The position numbers and the translations under genes are program-made. Shown one piece after another: positions 49,685 through 59,518 of a DNA stretch of 64,000 nucleotides (position 1 is the first letter of the stretch; each line of letters begins with the position of its first letter). The DNA comes from Aureimonas sp. AU22 (GTDB lineage: Bacteria; Pseudomonadota; Alphaproteobacteria; Rhizobiales; Rhizobiaceae), in contig NZ_BBWJ01000047.1 in the NCBI RefSeq assembly GCF_001463745.1, positions 46,482 to 110,481 on the forward strand, given 5' to 3'. Under the pieces are notes generated by a model. It was not told where the DNA came from. It saw nothing but the letters and a program-made list of their open reading frames with translations, and did no database searches.

Positions 49685-50725
49685 CTAGCCGCCAATGACG
49701 CTGAGGCCAGGCTCGTCGCACGGACGCAGCTCTGGCCAAGCGCGGAGCGCGTCCTCCCCGGCCCGTCGTCCGGCGACCCAGCGCTCCGCAACCGTGCGCG
49801 CCGAAAAGTCGAGGGCCTTGGCCGCGACCTCACGCGCTTGTTCCGAATAGACGATCCGAAGAAGCGTGACGCGTCGGTCCTGGCTATCGGCAAGCCTTGC
49901 CCGCCACCGCGCAATCGTACGACGGCTCTGGCTGGCGAAGGCCAGATCCTGCGCGCGGCTCGCGACTTCGCCAAGGGTGTGCGGTCGCGGCCGGCGAAGC
50001 GGCACAAGATCGACCGCTAGACACAGCAGCGGACGGGGCGAAAACTCGGTGAACACCGGATCGAGCGGCAGATTCGCCGACAAGCCGCCATCGACATGCC
50101 AGCGCCCGTCGATCTCGACAGGCGGAAAAAGGACGGGCAAGGCGGCACTCGCGCGCACGTGCCGGGCGTCGATCCGCCGGGAAGCGGTGTCGAAAACGAC
50201 GTCCTCGCCGGTCTCGAGGTCGAGCGCGGTGGCGGTGAAGCGTGGTGCCCCCACGTTCAGGCGAGCGAAATCCACCAACCGGTCGAGCGTCGTCTCCAGC
50301 TGATGCGTTTCGAACAAGGACGGCTCGTTCGGGGCCAAAGGCGCCAGGGCGGACAGAAGCGGGCCGAACAGTCCGGGACGCCCGGCCGCGAATGTGGAGA
50401 TCGCGGCGTTCGACCGGCGCCAAGTTTCGGCCATCGACCACGGGAAGGACAGCGGCCCGGCGTCCGTGATGGGTGCCGACGCCGAAGGGTCGGGGCGCCA
50501 GAAGGCGCGCAAGGTCTCGATGCGTTTTTCGGGCGGCGCGCCGGCGATCAGCGCGCCGTTGATCGCCCCGATCGAAGTGCCGACGATCCAGTCGGGCTGG
50601 AGACCGCGATGGTGGAGCACCTCGTAGACCCCGGCCTCGAAGGCCCCGAGCGCGTTGCCACCGCTGAGGACAAGAACGAGATCGAAGTCGCGTGAAGCGG
50701 CCACCGCCGTATTGTGATCCATCAT
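49685..50725 (-). CDS. patatin-like phospholipase family protein
   Basis: The 346-residue protein has the patatin elements: oxyanion loop SGGNALGAFEAG, nucleophile motif GTSIGAING and catalytic Asp in VDGGLSANLPLDP. It is probably a lipid acyl hydrolase; residues after about 280 are not part of the core. The glycine-rich loop has SGGNALGA instead of the common GGGxxG, still consistent. ATG at 50725 is followed by a second ATG. It lies 80 bases downstream of the Nramp-like gene on the same strand. Confidence 0.9.
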   Translation of the reverse strand: MMDHNTAVAASRDFDLVLVLSGGNALGAFEAGVYEVLHHRGLQPDWIVGTSIGAINGALIAGAPPEKRIETLRAFWRPDPSASAPITDAGPLSFPWSMAETWRRSNAAISTFAAGRPGLFGPLLSALAPLAPNEPSLFETHQLETTLDRLVDFARLNVGAPRFTATALDLETGEDVVFDTASRRIDARHVRASAALPVLFPPVEIDGRWHVDGGLSANLPLDPVFTEFSPRPLLCLAVDLVPLRRPRPHTLGEVASRAQDLAFASQSRRTIARWRARLADSQDRRVTLLRIVYSEQAREVAAKALDFSARTVAERWVAGRRAGEDALRAWPELRPCDEPGLSVIGG

Positions 50726-50770
50726 GACGGGCCAACGGGACCGACCCCGTGATCGATCCGGCGATCGGTA

Positions 50771-50795
50771 GGCGGCGCCGGAAAACGGCGCCGCC
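50771..50795. other. hairpin between the Nramp-like and patatin genes
   Basis: A perfect 9-bp GC stem (50771-50779 with 50787-50795) with a 7-base loop lies 11 bases after the Nramp-like stop. It has no T-run on the minus strand, so it may stabilise or attenuate the transcript rather than end it. Confidence 0.4.
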
Positions 50796-50805
50796 CCTTT
50801 CGTCG

Positions 50806-52245
50806 TCAGCCGGCACCCCAGAGCTTGGGGATCTGCTGGCCGAGCGTCAGCACCGAGAGGAAGCCGAACAGGAGGAAGCCCCACACGAGCGCGGCGATGC
50901 GACCCGGGCCCGGCCGGATTTCCGGAACGAGGAACCGCCGGTTCAGAAGAATCAGAAGCCCGGAATAGATGAACATCATCAGCCCGCCCGTACAGGCGGA
51001 AATGACGAGAAGCACCAGCGGCTGGGTCACGCCGGCCAGAAGCACGACGACGCCGATGGAGACCAGGGTCCATACGATCCCGAAGTACAACCGGCTCTCG
51101 TTCGCCTGACGGACGTAGGACGTGCGCAGCACGTCGGCGACCAGCCGGGCCGTGTAGTCGACGATGCCGGTCGCCGCGCCGAAGAGCGAGAAGGCGCCGA
51201 TGAACCAGAACAGCCCCCCGAACCAGCCGCCTACCCGTTCGCTCAGCACCTGCCCCTCCGCCTGGACGAAGGCGACGGAGTTGGCGAGCCCCTCCTGTCC
51301 GAACACGGTGGAATAGGCGAGGAGCGACGTGAAGGTGATCGTGACGAAGGTGATGAGAACGAAGGTGAGGAGCTGTTCCCAGTTGGCGAAGCGCCACCAG
51401 CGGTTCCAGCGGCTCATGTTCTCGGGTGTCGGCTCGAACACGAAGCCGGTGGAGGGCGCGGCCTCCGGCTGGCCCGTGACGGCACTCGTGATGCGCGGCA
51501 CGTACTGGCCCATCGCAAAACCCTTGTCGCGGATCCAGTTGGACTGGCAGAGGTTCTGCCCGCCGCCGGCGCCCGCGAAGGCCAATGCGCCCAGAAGCAG
51601 CGCGAAGCCGAGTTCGGTCGGGATCGTTGCGCCGGTGACGATCTGCGGCACGGCGGCCCAGTCCTCGGCCGTGATGACGAAGAAGGCCGCGATCACGATC
51701 AGGACGCCGACCGCCGCCACCTTCACCATCTGGAGACGCTCCAGCAGCACGTAGACGACCGGCGCGAGCGTCAGGATCAGTCCGATGACGACGAGCATGG
51801 CGATGGCGATCCAGCGCGGCTCGCCGCCGACGATATAGGACAGCATGGTGGCGGAGCTCGTCGCCCAGCCCGGCCAGAGATTGGCGAAGCACGTCATCAG
51901 GGCGAAGACGAGACCCCAATGGCGCCAGAAGCGGCTGAACCCGGTCAGCACCGTCTCGCCGGTCGCCAGCGTGTAGCGCTCGATCTCCATGTTCAGGAAG
52001 AACTGCGTCATCACGCCGAGGAGCGCGGCCCAGACGAAGGCCATGCCGACCTGGGATGCGATGTAGGGGTAGAGGATGAACTCGCCCGACGAAAGGCCGA
52101 CGCCCGCCGCGACGATGCCCGGGCCGATCAGCTTTCCGGTGTTGGCCGGTGCGGGCGGCAGCTCGCGCACCTCGGGCCGGCCCAGCACATGGGTCGGGAA
52201 GAGATCGGCGGCCGAACCGCGGATCTCTCGGGGTGGGTTGGACAT
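50806..52245 (-). CDS. Nramp-like divalent metal transporter family protein
   Basis: The 479-residue membrane protein has about eleven helices and Nramp-fold similarity (IGPGIVAAGVGLSSGEF in helix 1, GGQNLCQSNWIRDKGFAMG). The canonical DPGN metal-binding motif in helix 1 reads LSSGEF instead, and the MPH motif of helix 6 is not found where expected. So it belongs to a divergent branch and the substrate may not be manganese or iron. It precedes the patatin gene and is divergent from the reductase gene. Confidence 0.78.
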   Translation of the reverse strand: MSNPPREIRGSAADLFPTHVLGRPEVRELPPAPANTGKLIGPGIVAAGVGLSSGEFILYPYIASQVGMAFVWAALLGVMTQFFLNMEIERYTLATGETVLTGFSRFWRHWGLVFALMTCFANLWPGWATSSATMLSYIVGGEPRWIAIAMLVVIGLILTLAPVVYVLLERLQMVKVAAVGVLIVIAAFFVITAEDWAAVPQIVTGATIPTELGFALLLGALAFAGAGGGQNLCQSNWIRDKGFAMGQYVPRITSAVTGQPEAAPSTGFVFEPTPENMSRWNRWWRFANWEQLLTFVLITFVTITFTSLLAYSTVFGQEGLANSVAFVQAEGQVLSERVGGWFGGLFWFIGAFSLFGAATGIVDYTARLVADVLRTSYVRQANESRLYFGIVWTLVSIGVVVLLAGVTQPLVLLVISACTGGLMMFIYSGLLILLNRRFLVPEIRPGPGRIAALVWGFLLFGFLSVLTLGQQIPKLWGAG

Positions 52246-52430
52246 CGTTCCTCCTGCGTGCGTGCCGCTGCGACCTGTGCCGCGGCCTGTCCCCTGGTCA
52301 ATCGCGTGAGATAGGGCGCGGCCCGCGCAGGGCTCGTGTTCCCGCCAAAGGAGCGCCCGCGATCGGCAAACCTTGATGACTTCCGCCCGCGCGATAGAAA
52401 CAGCGGGGCAACGCCCAAGGGAGGTAAGCC

Positions 52431-53459
52431 ATGAGAGCGGTGGGATACGCGGCGTCGCCTGCCGACCGGTCGGTCGAACATCTCGTCGATCTCGACCTGC
52501 CCCGCTCCGTGCCGACGGGCCGTGACCTCCTCGTCCGGGTCGAAGCCGTGTCGATCAACCCCGTGGACACCAAGCAGCGCGGTCCCGTGGCGGATGCGGC
52601 CCGCCTTCCGCGCGTTCTCGGCTTCGATGCCGCGGGCGTGGTGGAGGCCGTCGGCGACGACGCGACCCTGTTTCGCCCCGGCGATGCGGTATTCTACGCG
52701 GGCGCGGTGGACCGGCAGGGTTCCAACCAGGAATTCCAGCTGGTCGACGAACGGCTCGTGGCACGCAAGCCCTCGAGCCTCGATTTCGCGGATGCCGCCG
52801 CCCTGCCGCTCACCGCCATCACCGCGTGGGAAACCCTGTTCGACCGGTTCCGCATCCAGCCGGACCTCAGCGAGAAGGGAACGCTCCTCGTGATCGGAGC
52901 GGCGGGCGGCGTCGGCTCGATCGCCACGCAGATCGCGCGCGAGCTGACCGGCCTGACCGTCATCGGCACCGCCTCGCGCAAGGAAAGTCGCGACTTCGCG
53001 CTCGCCCACGGATGCCACCACGTCATCGACCATTCGAAAGCCATGACCCCGCAGCTCGAGGCGATCGGTTTCGGGTTGGTGGACTACGTGTTCGGCGTGA
53101 CGCAGACGCCGCGCCACATGGCCGATATCGGCCAGCTCGTCCGTCCCTTCGGGCATCTCTGCGTGATCGACAGCGCCGAGATGGACCTTGCGCCGATCCG
53201 CTTCAAATCGGTCTCGCTGCACTTCGAGTACATGTTCACGCGCCCGGTCTTCCAGACCGCCGACATGATCGAGCAGCACCGCCTGCTGGCGGAGGTCTCG
53301 CGCCTCGTCGACGCCGGGCGCATCCGCTCGACGCGCACCCGAACGCTGTCCCCGATCTCGGCCGAAACGGTGCGCGAAGGGCATCGCCTGACCGAAACCG
53401 GGCGAACGCTCGGCAAGACGGTGATCGCCGGATGGCCCATGCAAAGCGAAGGAGCCTGA
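52431..53459 (+). CDS. MDR-family zinc-type alcohol dehydrogenase/quinone reductase-like protein
   Basis: This 342-residue protein has a GroES-like N-terminal half (VEAVSINPVDTKQRG, GFDAAGVVEAVG) and a Rossmann half with GAAGGVGSIATQIA. The zinc-ligand cysteines of classical alcohol dehydrogenases are missing, so a zinc-free NADPH quinone or enone reductase of the zeta-crystallin group is likely. It is followed after 2 bases by the PH-domain gene, so co-transcription is probable. Confidence 0.9.
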   Translation: MRAVGYAASPADRSVEHLVDLDLPRSVPTGRDLLVRVEAVSINPVDTKQRGPVADAARLPRVLGFDAAGVVEAVGDDATLFRPGDAVFYAGAVDRQGSNQEFQLVDERLVARKPSSLDFADAAALPLTAITAWETLFDRFRIQPDLSEKGTLLVIGAAGGVGSIATQIARELTGLTVIGTASRKESRDFALAHGCHHVIDHSKAMTPQLEAIGFGLVDYVFGVTQTPRHMADIGQLVRPFGHLCVIDSAEMDLAPIRFKSVSLHFEYMFTRPVFQTADMIEQHRLLAEVSRLVDAGRIRSTRTRTLSPISAETVREGHRLTETGRTLGKTVIAGWPMQSEGA

Positions 53460-53461
53460 GA

Positions 53462-53845
53462 ATGGGACTGCTATCGGGCCTCCTCGGGCTGGCCAGCGAC
53501 CTCGACGTCGGAGCGCTCGCCCGCGAGCTGGAGCCCGTGCTCCTGCCGGACGAAACGATCGAGGTCGCCTTCCAGATCGTACGCGACCAGATGGTCTTCA
53601 CCGACCGGCGCATCGTCCTCGTCGACAAGCAGGGCATGACGGGGCGCAAGCGCGCCTATCATTCGATCCCCTACCGAGCGATCACCATGTTCTCCGTGGA
53701 GACCGCCGGCTCGTTCGACACCGACGCCGAACTTCGCATCTGGGTTTCCGGCCAGTCGCAACCCTTCCTTCAGAACCTTGCGCGCGGCACCAACCTTGCC
53801 GGCATCCAGAAGGCACTGGCATCGGGTGTTCTTGGGAGGGGCTGA
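53462..53845 (+). CDS. bacterial PH-domain protein
   Basis: The 127-residue protein fits the bPH_1 family: LLPDETIEVAFQIVRDQMVFTDRRIVLVDKQG and ITMFSVETAGSFDTDAELRIWV. Such proteins are all-beta and of unknown role. It begins 2 bases after the reductase stop. Confidence 0.87.
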   Translation: MGLLSGLLGLASDLDVGALARELEPVLLPDETIEVAFQIVRDQMVFTDRRIVLVDKQGMTGRKRAYHSIPYRAITMFSVETAGSFDTDAELRIWVSGQSQPFLQNLARGTNLAGIQKALASGVLGRG

Positions 53846-54002
53846 CGCCCGTTGTGCATTGCGATGGGGAATAGCCGGCGTGGGCATTGAGGCAGCCGCC
53901 TTCGCGGGCTACCAACCACGCCATGGCACGCCTTCGACACGACCGGTCCACATTTTCGTCACCGTCCATGGATCGTCCGGCCGCGTTTATAGTTAACGCC
54001 GC

Positions 54003-54509
54003 ATGAAGACGATCGCCGCCGATGTTCGACTTGCAGAATCCGCCGACGCCGGCGCGCTTTCGATCGTCCACGCCACGTCCTGGACGTCGGCCTACCGGGG
54101 CCTGATTCCCCACCGGGCCCTCGCGGCGATGGTGGAGCGACGGGGACCGGACTGGTGGTCGCGGGCGATCGCCAACCGGGCCACGATCCTGGTGATGGAG
54201 TATGGTGGCGAAGTCGTCGGCTACGCCACGGTCGGGCGCAACCGCACCCGCGGCCTCAGCGTCGACGGCGAGGTCTACGAACTCTACCTCAAGCCCGAGT
54301 TCCAGGGCGTCGGCTTCGGACGACGCCTGTTCGATGCCTGCCGGACATTGCTGCGCGCCCGTGGCCTCAAGGGCGTCGCCGTCTGGTCGCTGGCTGACAA
54401 CGAGAACGCGGTGCGCTTCTACGAGGCGGCCGGCGGGGCGGACGTCGCGACCGGCTCGGAGACCTTCGAAGGCGTGACGCTCCACAAGGTCGCCTACTGC
54501 TTCATGTAA
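54003..54509 (+). CDS. GNAT family N-acetyltransferase
   Basis: This 168-residue GNAT has [16 protein letters not shown] near the N-terminus, the acetyl-CoA motif [19 protein letters not shown] and [15 protein letters not shown] at the end. The N-terminal pattern resembles RimI-like and antibiotic-type small-molecule acetyltransferases; the substrate is unknown. It stands between the PH-domain gene and ppa. Confidence 0.88.
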   Translation: MKTIAADVRLAESADAGALSIVHATSWTSAYRGLIPHRALAAMVERRGPDWWSRAIANRATILVMEYGGEVVGYATVGRNRTRGLSVDGEVYELYLKPEFQGVGFGRRLFDACRTLLRARGLKGVAVWSLADNENAVRFYEAAGGADVATGSETFEGVTLHKVAYCFM

Positions 54510-54612
54510 GGACCGTACACGGCACGGGCTTGCGTTCACCCTTCCGTGCGGCTTCGATTGCCTCCCGCGCGGCGATTGGCTAGGAACCGCCGAGTTCAAC
54601 TCGGAGATTTCC

Positions 54613-55188
54613 ATGCGCATCGACGCCATCGCTCGCGGCAAGAACCCGCCCGAGGACATCAACGTCATCATCGAGGTGCCGGTCGGCGGTCATCCGATCA
54701 AGTACGAGATGGACAAGGAGTCCGGCGCGCTCTTCGTGGATCGCTTCCTCTACACGCCGATGACCTATCCCGGGAACTACGGCTTCGTGCCGCACACCCT
54801 GTCGGACGACGGCGACCCGATCGACGTCCTGGTCTGCTCGACGCGTCCGCTCTTCCCCGGCTGCGTCATCAACTGCCGCCCGATCGGCGTCCTCAAGATG
54901 GAGGACAACAAGGGCCTCGACGAGAAGGTGATCGCGGTCCCCTCGCCCGAACTGACGCAGCGCTACACCAAGGTCTTCGAGCACACGGACCTGCCCGAGA
55001 TCACGCTCCAGCAGATCGAGCACTTCTTCGAGCACTACAAGGATCTGGAACCCGGCAAGTGGGTGAAGATCGGCGGCTGGGCCGGTTCGGCCGAGGCCAA
55101 GCAGATGATCCGCGAGGCGGTCGAGCGCTACGACAACGCCAAGGAAGCGGAAAAGAACCCGACGCCCGTGGGCCAGGAAAACGCCTGA
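54613..55188 (+). CDS. ppa: inorganic pyrophosphatase, family I
   Basis: The 191-residue enzyme hydrolyses pyrophosphate to drive biosynthesis. The substrate-site motif [10 protein letters not shown] holds the metal-binding aspartates, with [16 protein letters not shown] and [18 protein letters not shown] flanking. A terminator follows directly, shared with the convergent transglycosylase gene. Confidence 0.98.
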   Translation: MRIDAIARGKNPPEDINVIIEVPVGGHPIKYEMDKESGALFVDRFLYTPMTYPGNYGFVPHTLSDDGDPIDVLVCSTRPLFPGCVINCRPIGVLKMEDNKGLDEKVIAVPSPELTQRYTKVFEHTDLPEITLQQIEHFFEHYKDLEPGKWVKIGGWAGSAEAKQMIREAVERYDNAKEAEKNPTPVGQENA

Positions 55189-55212
55189 GCGCACCCGCGC
55201 CGGCTGGAGATG

Positions 55213-55237
55213 AAGGGGGCCTCATGGCCCCCTTTTT
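55213..55237. terminator. bidirectional terminator between ppa and the transglycosylase gene
   Basis: A perfect 9-bp stem (55213-55221 with 55226-55234) with a TCAT loop is followed by five T from 55233 on the plus strand. On the minus strand the T-run is only two bases, so it mainly serves ppa. Confidence 0.85.
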
Positions 55238-55241
55238 CGTA

Positions 55242-56465
55242 TCAGCGCACGTTGGCGGCCAGCTCCTTCGTCGGCCAGCAGGTGGAAGCCTGGCCGGCCT
55301 TTTCCTGGAAGGCGCCGATCGAGCGACGCGTCTTGAAGCCGGCGAGGCCGTCCGGGCGCCCGACATCGTAGCCGCGCGCCACGAGCTTTTCCTGGAGTCT
55401 GGCGACGTCGCCCCGTGTCAGGCCCGACACCTTGCGCCATTCGCCGGAAAAGGCGCCGGCTCCGCCCATGCGGTCGGCGAGATGCCCGATGAAGAGGGCG
55501 TAGAGATCGGAGTTGTTGTACTCCTTGATGACGTAGAAGTTGGGCGTCGCGACGAAGGCCGGACCGAACCGGCCGGCCGGCATCAGGAGATGGCCGGTGG
55601 CGCGCATCTCGCCCGCGGGGAACGGACGACCCGAGACGCGCGTCACGCCCGCCTTGGCGAAGTCGGCGATCGGGCGGCCCTGGTCCGGTCCCTCCAGAGT
55701 GCAGGACACCGCGGCCGGCACGCTCGCCTCGAAGCCCCAGTCGCGGCCCGGCTGCCAGCCGGACTGTCGGAGGTAGTTGGCGATCGAGGCCAGCGTGTCG
55801 GGCACCGAGTTCCAGATGTCGCGATGACCGTCGCCGTCGAAGTCCACCGCAAGCTTGCGGAACTTGGTCGGCATGAACTGCGGCTGACCGAGCGCGCCCG
55901 CCCAGGACGACTTCATCTGCCGGGCCGTCAGGTCGCCGTCCTCGACGATCTGGAGGGCGGCGATCAGCTCGGCGCGGAACATCTCCTTGCGCCGGGCGAG
56001 ATAGGCCTTGGTGCCCAGCACCTCGAAGGCGTCGTAGGGGATCTTGGCCGCGCCGTAGCCGGATTCGCGGCCCCATATCGCGACCACGATCGGACCGGGA
56101 ACGCCATAGCGCTCTTCGATCCGCCTGATGACATCGGCATGCTGGCGGAGCAGCGCCCGGCCCTTCGCGGCGGTCGCGGCCATCTTGGCCTCGTCGAAAT
56201 AGGCGGTCGGGCTCTGGAACTCGGCCTGCCGGTTCACCTCCTCGACCTTGGACTTGTCGCCGGGAAGCTGGAGGTCGGGAAGCTTGGTGTTGGCTGTCAC
56301 GCCCTTGAAGGCGGTGTCGAAGGTGGCGCGCGAGACACCCGCCGCGCGGGCTTCGGGCCAGATATCGTTCTGCAGGAAGGCACGAAAGCCGGACTGGACG
56401 TCCTGCGCGGCGGCAAGGCCCGTGCCGGTGAGAAGCGCCGCCAGCGCCCATGCGATCCGCTTCAT
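55242..56465 (-). CDS. lytic murein transglycosylase, MltB-like
   Basis: The 407-residue protein has a signal peptide ending GLAAAQ, an SLT_2-type catalytic domain and a C-terminal peptidoglycan-binding domain (VSGLTRGDVARLQEKLVARGYDVG). The catalytic glutamate is in AIWGRESGYG, followed by SSWAGALGQPQFMP. It cleaves peptidoglycan glycan strands with 1,6-anhydro product formation. ATG at 56465 has GGGAG about 10 bases upstream. Confidence 0.95.
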   Translation of the reverse strand: MKRIAWALAALLTGTGLAAAQDVQSGFRAFLQNDIWPEARAAGVSRATFDTAFKGVTANTKLPDLQLPGDKSKVEEVNRQAEFQSPTAYFDEAKMAATAAKGRALLRQHADVIRRIEERYGVPGPIVVAIWGRESGYGAAKIPYDAFEVLGTKAYLARRKEMFRAELIAALQIVEDGDLTARQMKSSWAGALGQPQFMPTKFRKLAVDFDGDGHRDIWNSVPDTLASIANYLRQSGWQPGRDWGFEASVPAAVSCTLEGPDQGRPIADFAKAGVTRVSGRPFPAGEMRATGHLLMPAGRFGPAFVATPNFYVIKEYNNSDLYALFIGHLADRMGGAGAFSGEWRKVSGLTRGDVARLQEKLVARGYDVGRPDGLAGFKTRRSIGAFQEKAGQASTCWPTKELAANVR

Positions 56466-56543
56466 GTCGTGAACTCCCGGCATGCCATGTCCTGCCGGAA
56501 GGCTAAGCCCACGACCTTGCGTCGATCTCGCGGCGAACTGCGA

Positions 56544-57149
56544 TCAGATCTTCGTGCGCGAGCGCATGGCGGCCGAGAGCGTGCCCTCGTCGAGATAGTC
56601 GAGTTCGCCCCCGACTGGCACGCCGTGGGCGAGCCGTGTGACCGCGACATCGAAATCGGCAAGCTGGTCGATGATGTAGTGAGCCGTGGTCTGGCCCTCG
56701 ACCGTGGCGTTCACTGCGATCACCAGCTCCCGGATCGTGCCCTCCGCCACGCGCTCCACGAGGCGGCGGATGGTGAGGTCGTCGGGCCCGACGCCCTCCA
56801 GCGGCGACAGGACGCCGCCGAGCACATGGTAGGCGGCGTTCAGCGCTTTCGCCCGTTCCAGCGCCCAGAGATCGGACACGTCCTCGACCACCACGACGGT
56901 GGTCTGGTCGCGCGCCGTGTCGCAGCAGATCGTGCAGGGGTCGCGCGTGTCGATGTTGCCGCAGTTGGAGCAGACGCGCACCTTCTCGGCCGCCTCGGCC
57001 ATGGCGTCGCCCAGCGGCCGGAGAATCTGCTCGCGGCGCTTGACCAGATGCAGCGCCGCGCGCCGCGCCGAACGGGGGCCGAGCCCCGGCAGCTTCGAAA
57101 GGAGCTGGATCAGCCGCTCGATCTCGGGGCCGGCAATGGTCTTGGACAT
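56544..57149 (-). CDS. recR: recombination mediator RecR
   Basis: The 201-residue protein forms rings that, with RecF and RecO, load RecA at gaps. The N-terminal HhH segment is [17 protein letters not shown], the C4 zinc finger is in [16 protein letters not shown], and the TOPRIM domain follows with [14 protein letters not shown]. It follows the YbaB gene by 64 bases on the same strand in the conserved dnaX-ybaB-recR order. Confidence 0.97.
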   Translation of the reverse strand: MSKTIAGPEIERLIQLLSKLPGLGPRSARRAALHLVKRREQILRPLGDAMAEAAEKVRVCSNCGNIDTRDPCTICCDTARDQTTVVVVEDVSDLWALERAKALNAAYHVLGGVLSPLEGVGPDDLTIRRLVERVAEGTIRELVIAVNATVEGQTTAHYIIDQLADFDVAVTRLAHGVPVGGELDYLDEGTLSAAMRSRTKI

Positions 57150-57213
57150 GGAAGAGGCGGCCTTGGAAGAGCGGTGCCGGGCTCGGAACGCCCGGCTGAA
57201 GGAGGCGTCGAGC

Positions 57214-57537
57214 CTAGAACGGCAGCTTCATGCCCGGAGGCAGCGGCAGGCCGGCGGTGAGCGCCTGGGTCTTGTCCTGGATCACGGCGTCGAGCTTTCG
57301 CTTGGCGTCGGCATGGGCGGCGACGAGGAGGTCCTCGACGATGTCCTTCTCGTCGGGCTTCAGCAGCGAGGGGTCGAGCTCGACGGCGACCAGTTCGCCC
57401 GTGCCCTTCAGCGTCACGGAGACGACGCCGCCGCCGGCCTGGCCCGACGCCGTGGTCTCGGCGATCTCGGCCTGGAGCCCCTGCATCTTCTCCTGCATGG
57501 CCCTGGCCTGCTTCATCATGCCCATGAGATCTTTCAT
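57214..57537 (-). CDS. YbaB/EbfC family nucleoid-associated protein
   Basis: This 107-residue protein has the YbaB signature: [40 protein letters not shown] and [15 protein letters not shown]. It binds DNA as a dimer and affects nucleoid structure. It sits between dnaX and recR, 25 bases after dnaX. Confidence 0.96.
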   Translation of the reverse strand: MKDLMGMMKQARAMQEKMQGLQAEIAETTASGQAGGGVVSVTLKGTGELVAVELDPSLLKPDEKDIVEDLLVAAHADAKRKLDAVIQDKTQALTAGLPLPPGMKLPF

Positions 57538-57562
57538 GCACGCACGTCCCTAGCTGTTGAAC

Positions 57563-59518
57563 TCAATCGTCGTCCGGGTCGGCGTCGGTATCGAACGCGA
57601 CGCCTTCTCCCATGTCGTCATCCTCGCCGCCGAAGCCAAGGTCCGCCGGGTCGATGTCGATGCGCTCCGGCAGGCCGTCGTCCTCGCCAAGCGGCGGACC
57701 GCCGTCGTCGGCCTCCTCGATTTCCACCTCGGGTTCGCCGCGCAGACGCACCTCGCGCACCTTGGCGCCGGGCAGCGCTGCGAGAATCGCGGCGACCTCC
57801 GGATCGGCTTCCGCCTCGGCGATCAGGCGCGCGCGCCGTGCGGCGTCCGCCTCCTCCAGCGTCTCGCTTCCGCCCTTGGCGGTCACGGTGACCACCCAGC
57901 GCATGCCGGTCCAGTCGAAGAGCTTCTTGGTGAGTTCGCCCGACAGCACCACCGGCGCCCCGTCGGCGAGTTCGATCTCGATCCGGCCGGGCTCCATGCG
58001 CACGAGGCGCAGGTAGCGGCGGATCCAGGCCTTCATGCGCGAATCGCGCCGCTCGCCGGCGAGCTTCTCGAGGTCGCGCAACGATGCGGGAAGGCTCGCC
58101 GGGTCGGCCACCGGCGCGGGCGCCGCGAGCGGCGAGAGGGCCTGCGGCGTGGATGCCACCATGCGCGCCGCCAAAGTCGGACCGCTCGCGCGCATCTGCG
58201 GCGCGGCGGGCGGCGGCGCGTGCACGACGCCGGAAGAGGCGGACGGCGACGAATAGGCCGACGCTCCCCCGCTGGAACCTGGTGCCCCCTGCCCGTTCGC
58301 CGGCGAGGAGGGCGAGTGCGGGGGCGTCGCGCCGTCTCCGCGCAGGAGGCGCGCGAAATCTTCGGGCGAGGGCAACGTCGCGGCATAGGCGATGCGGATC
58401 AGCGCCATCTCGGCCGCCTGCCGCGGCGAGGAGGCAGCCCGCGTCTCCTCGATCGCCTTCAGGAGCATCTGCCAGACCTCGGACAGCGTCTTCACCGACA
58501 GGCGCTCGGCGAAGTCGCGCCCGCTCTCCACCTCGACGGGCGAGAGCGAGGCGTCGCCCGCCGTCTCCGGCACGAAGCGCAGCGAGGTGACGAGATGGGT
58601 GAAGTCGGCAAGGTCCGTCAGCACCACCAGCGGGTCGGCGCCGAAGTCGTACTGCCCGGCGAACTCGCGCAGGGCCCCCGCCCCGTCGCCCCGCATCAGA
58701 AGCTCGAACAGGTTGACGATGCGCGCCCGGTCGGCAAGGCCCAGCATGTCGCGCACCGTGCCGGCCTCGACATGGCCCGCGCCGTGCGCGATCGCCTGAT
58801 CGGTGAGCGAGAGCGCGTCGCGCACCGACCCCTCGGAGGCGCGCGCCAGCAGTCGCAACGCATCGTCGTCGGCGGCGACGCTCTCGGCGTCCAGCACCCG
58901 GCGCAGATGCGCGATCATGGTGGCGGGATCGACGCGGCGCAGGTCGAAGCGCTGGCAGCGCGACAGGACCGTGATGGGCACTTTCCGGATTTCGGTGGTC
59001 GCGAACACGAACTTTACGTGCTCGGGCGGCTCCTCCAGCGTCTTCAACAGGCCGTTGAAGGCCTGCGTGGAGAGCATGTGGACCTCGTCGATGATGTAGA
59101 CCTTGTAGCGTGCCGAGACCGGACGGTAGCGGACCTGCGCGATGATCTCGCGGATGTCGTCGATGCCGGTGTGCGAGGCGGCGTCCATCTCCACCACGTC
59201 GACATGCCGTCCCTCCATGATCGCCTGATCGTGGATGCCGGGCTCGATCATGTGGATCGTCGGCTGGTGGATGGTCGCGGTCTCGTAGTTCAGGGCGCGG
59301 GCGAGGATGCGGGCGGTCGTGGTCTTGCCGACGCCGCGAACGCCCGTGAGCATCCAGGCCTGCGCGATGCGGCCGGCCTCGAAGGCGTTGGTGAGCGTGC
59401 GCACCATCGGCTCCTGGCCGATCAGGTCGTCGAAGGAACGGGGACGGTACTTGCGGGCCAGGACGCGGTAGGGCGTCGCGGCGGTCGTGGGACTGCTATC
59501 CTCGGCCATCGGCTCCAT
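57563..59518 (-). CDS. dnaX: DNA polymerase III gamma/tau subunit
   Basis: The 651-residue clamp-loader ATPase has YRVLARKYRPRSFDDLIGQEP, Walker A GVRGVGKTTTARI, Walker B IIDEVHM and the sensor SRCQRFDLRRV. Between Walker A and DVVEMDAASHTGID, where E. coli DnaX has four zinc-binding cysteines, there is none here, a Rhizobiales-type change. The tail is Ala/Pro-rich and then acidic (DDD-rich end). ATG at 59518 or 59509 is the start. No in-frame slippery stop suggests gamma formation by frameshift. It heads dnaX-ybaB-recR and faces the SRP RNA gene. Confidence 0.96.
   Translation of the reverse strand: MEPMAEDSSPTTAATPYRVLARKYRPRSFDDLIGQEPMVRTLTNAFEAGRIAQAWMLTGVRGVGKTTTARILARALNYETATIHQPTIHMIEPGIHDQAIMEGRHVDVVEMDAASHTGIDDIREIIAQVRYRPVSARYKVYIIDEVHMLSTQAFNGLLKTLEEPPEHVKFVFATTEIRKVPITVLSRCQRFDLRRVDPATMIAHLRRVLDAESVAADDDALRLLARASEGSVRDALSLTDQAIAHGAGHVEAGTVRDMLGLADRARIVNLFELLMRGDGAGALREFAGQYDFGADPLVVLTDLADFTHLVTSLRFVPETAGDASLSPVEVESGRDFAERLSVKTLSEVWQMLLKAIEETRAASSPRQAAEMALIRIAYAATLPSPEDFARLLRGDGATPPHSPSSPANGQGAPGSSGGASAYSSPSASSGVVHAPPPAAPQMRASGPTLAARMVASTPQALSPLAAPAPVADPASLPASLRDLEKLAGERRDSRMKAWIRRYLRLVRMEPGRIEIELADGAPVVLSGELTKKLFDWTGMRWVVTVTAKGGSETLEEADAARRARLIAEAEADPEVAAILAALPGAKVREVRLRGEPEVEIEEADDGGPPLGEDDGLPERIDIDPADLGFGGEDDDMGEGVAFDTDADPDDD

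Noticed and set aside
54546..57260. A 904-codon plus-strand frame over ppa, the transglycosylase and recR
   Set aside because: It crosses several real genes and a terminator in other frames and has no domain character.
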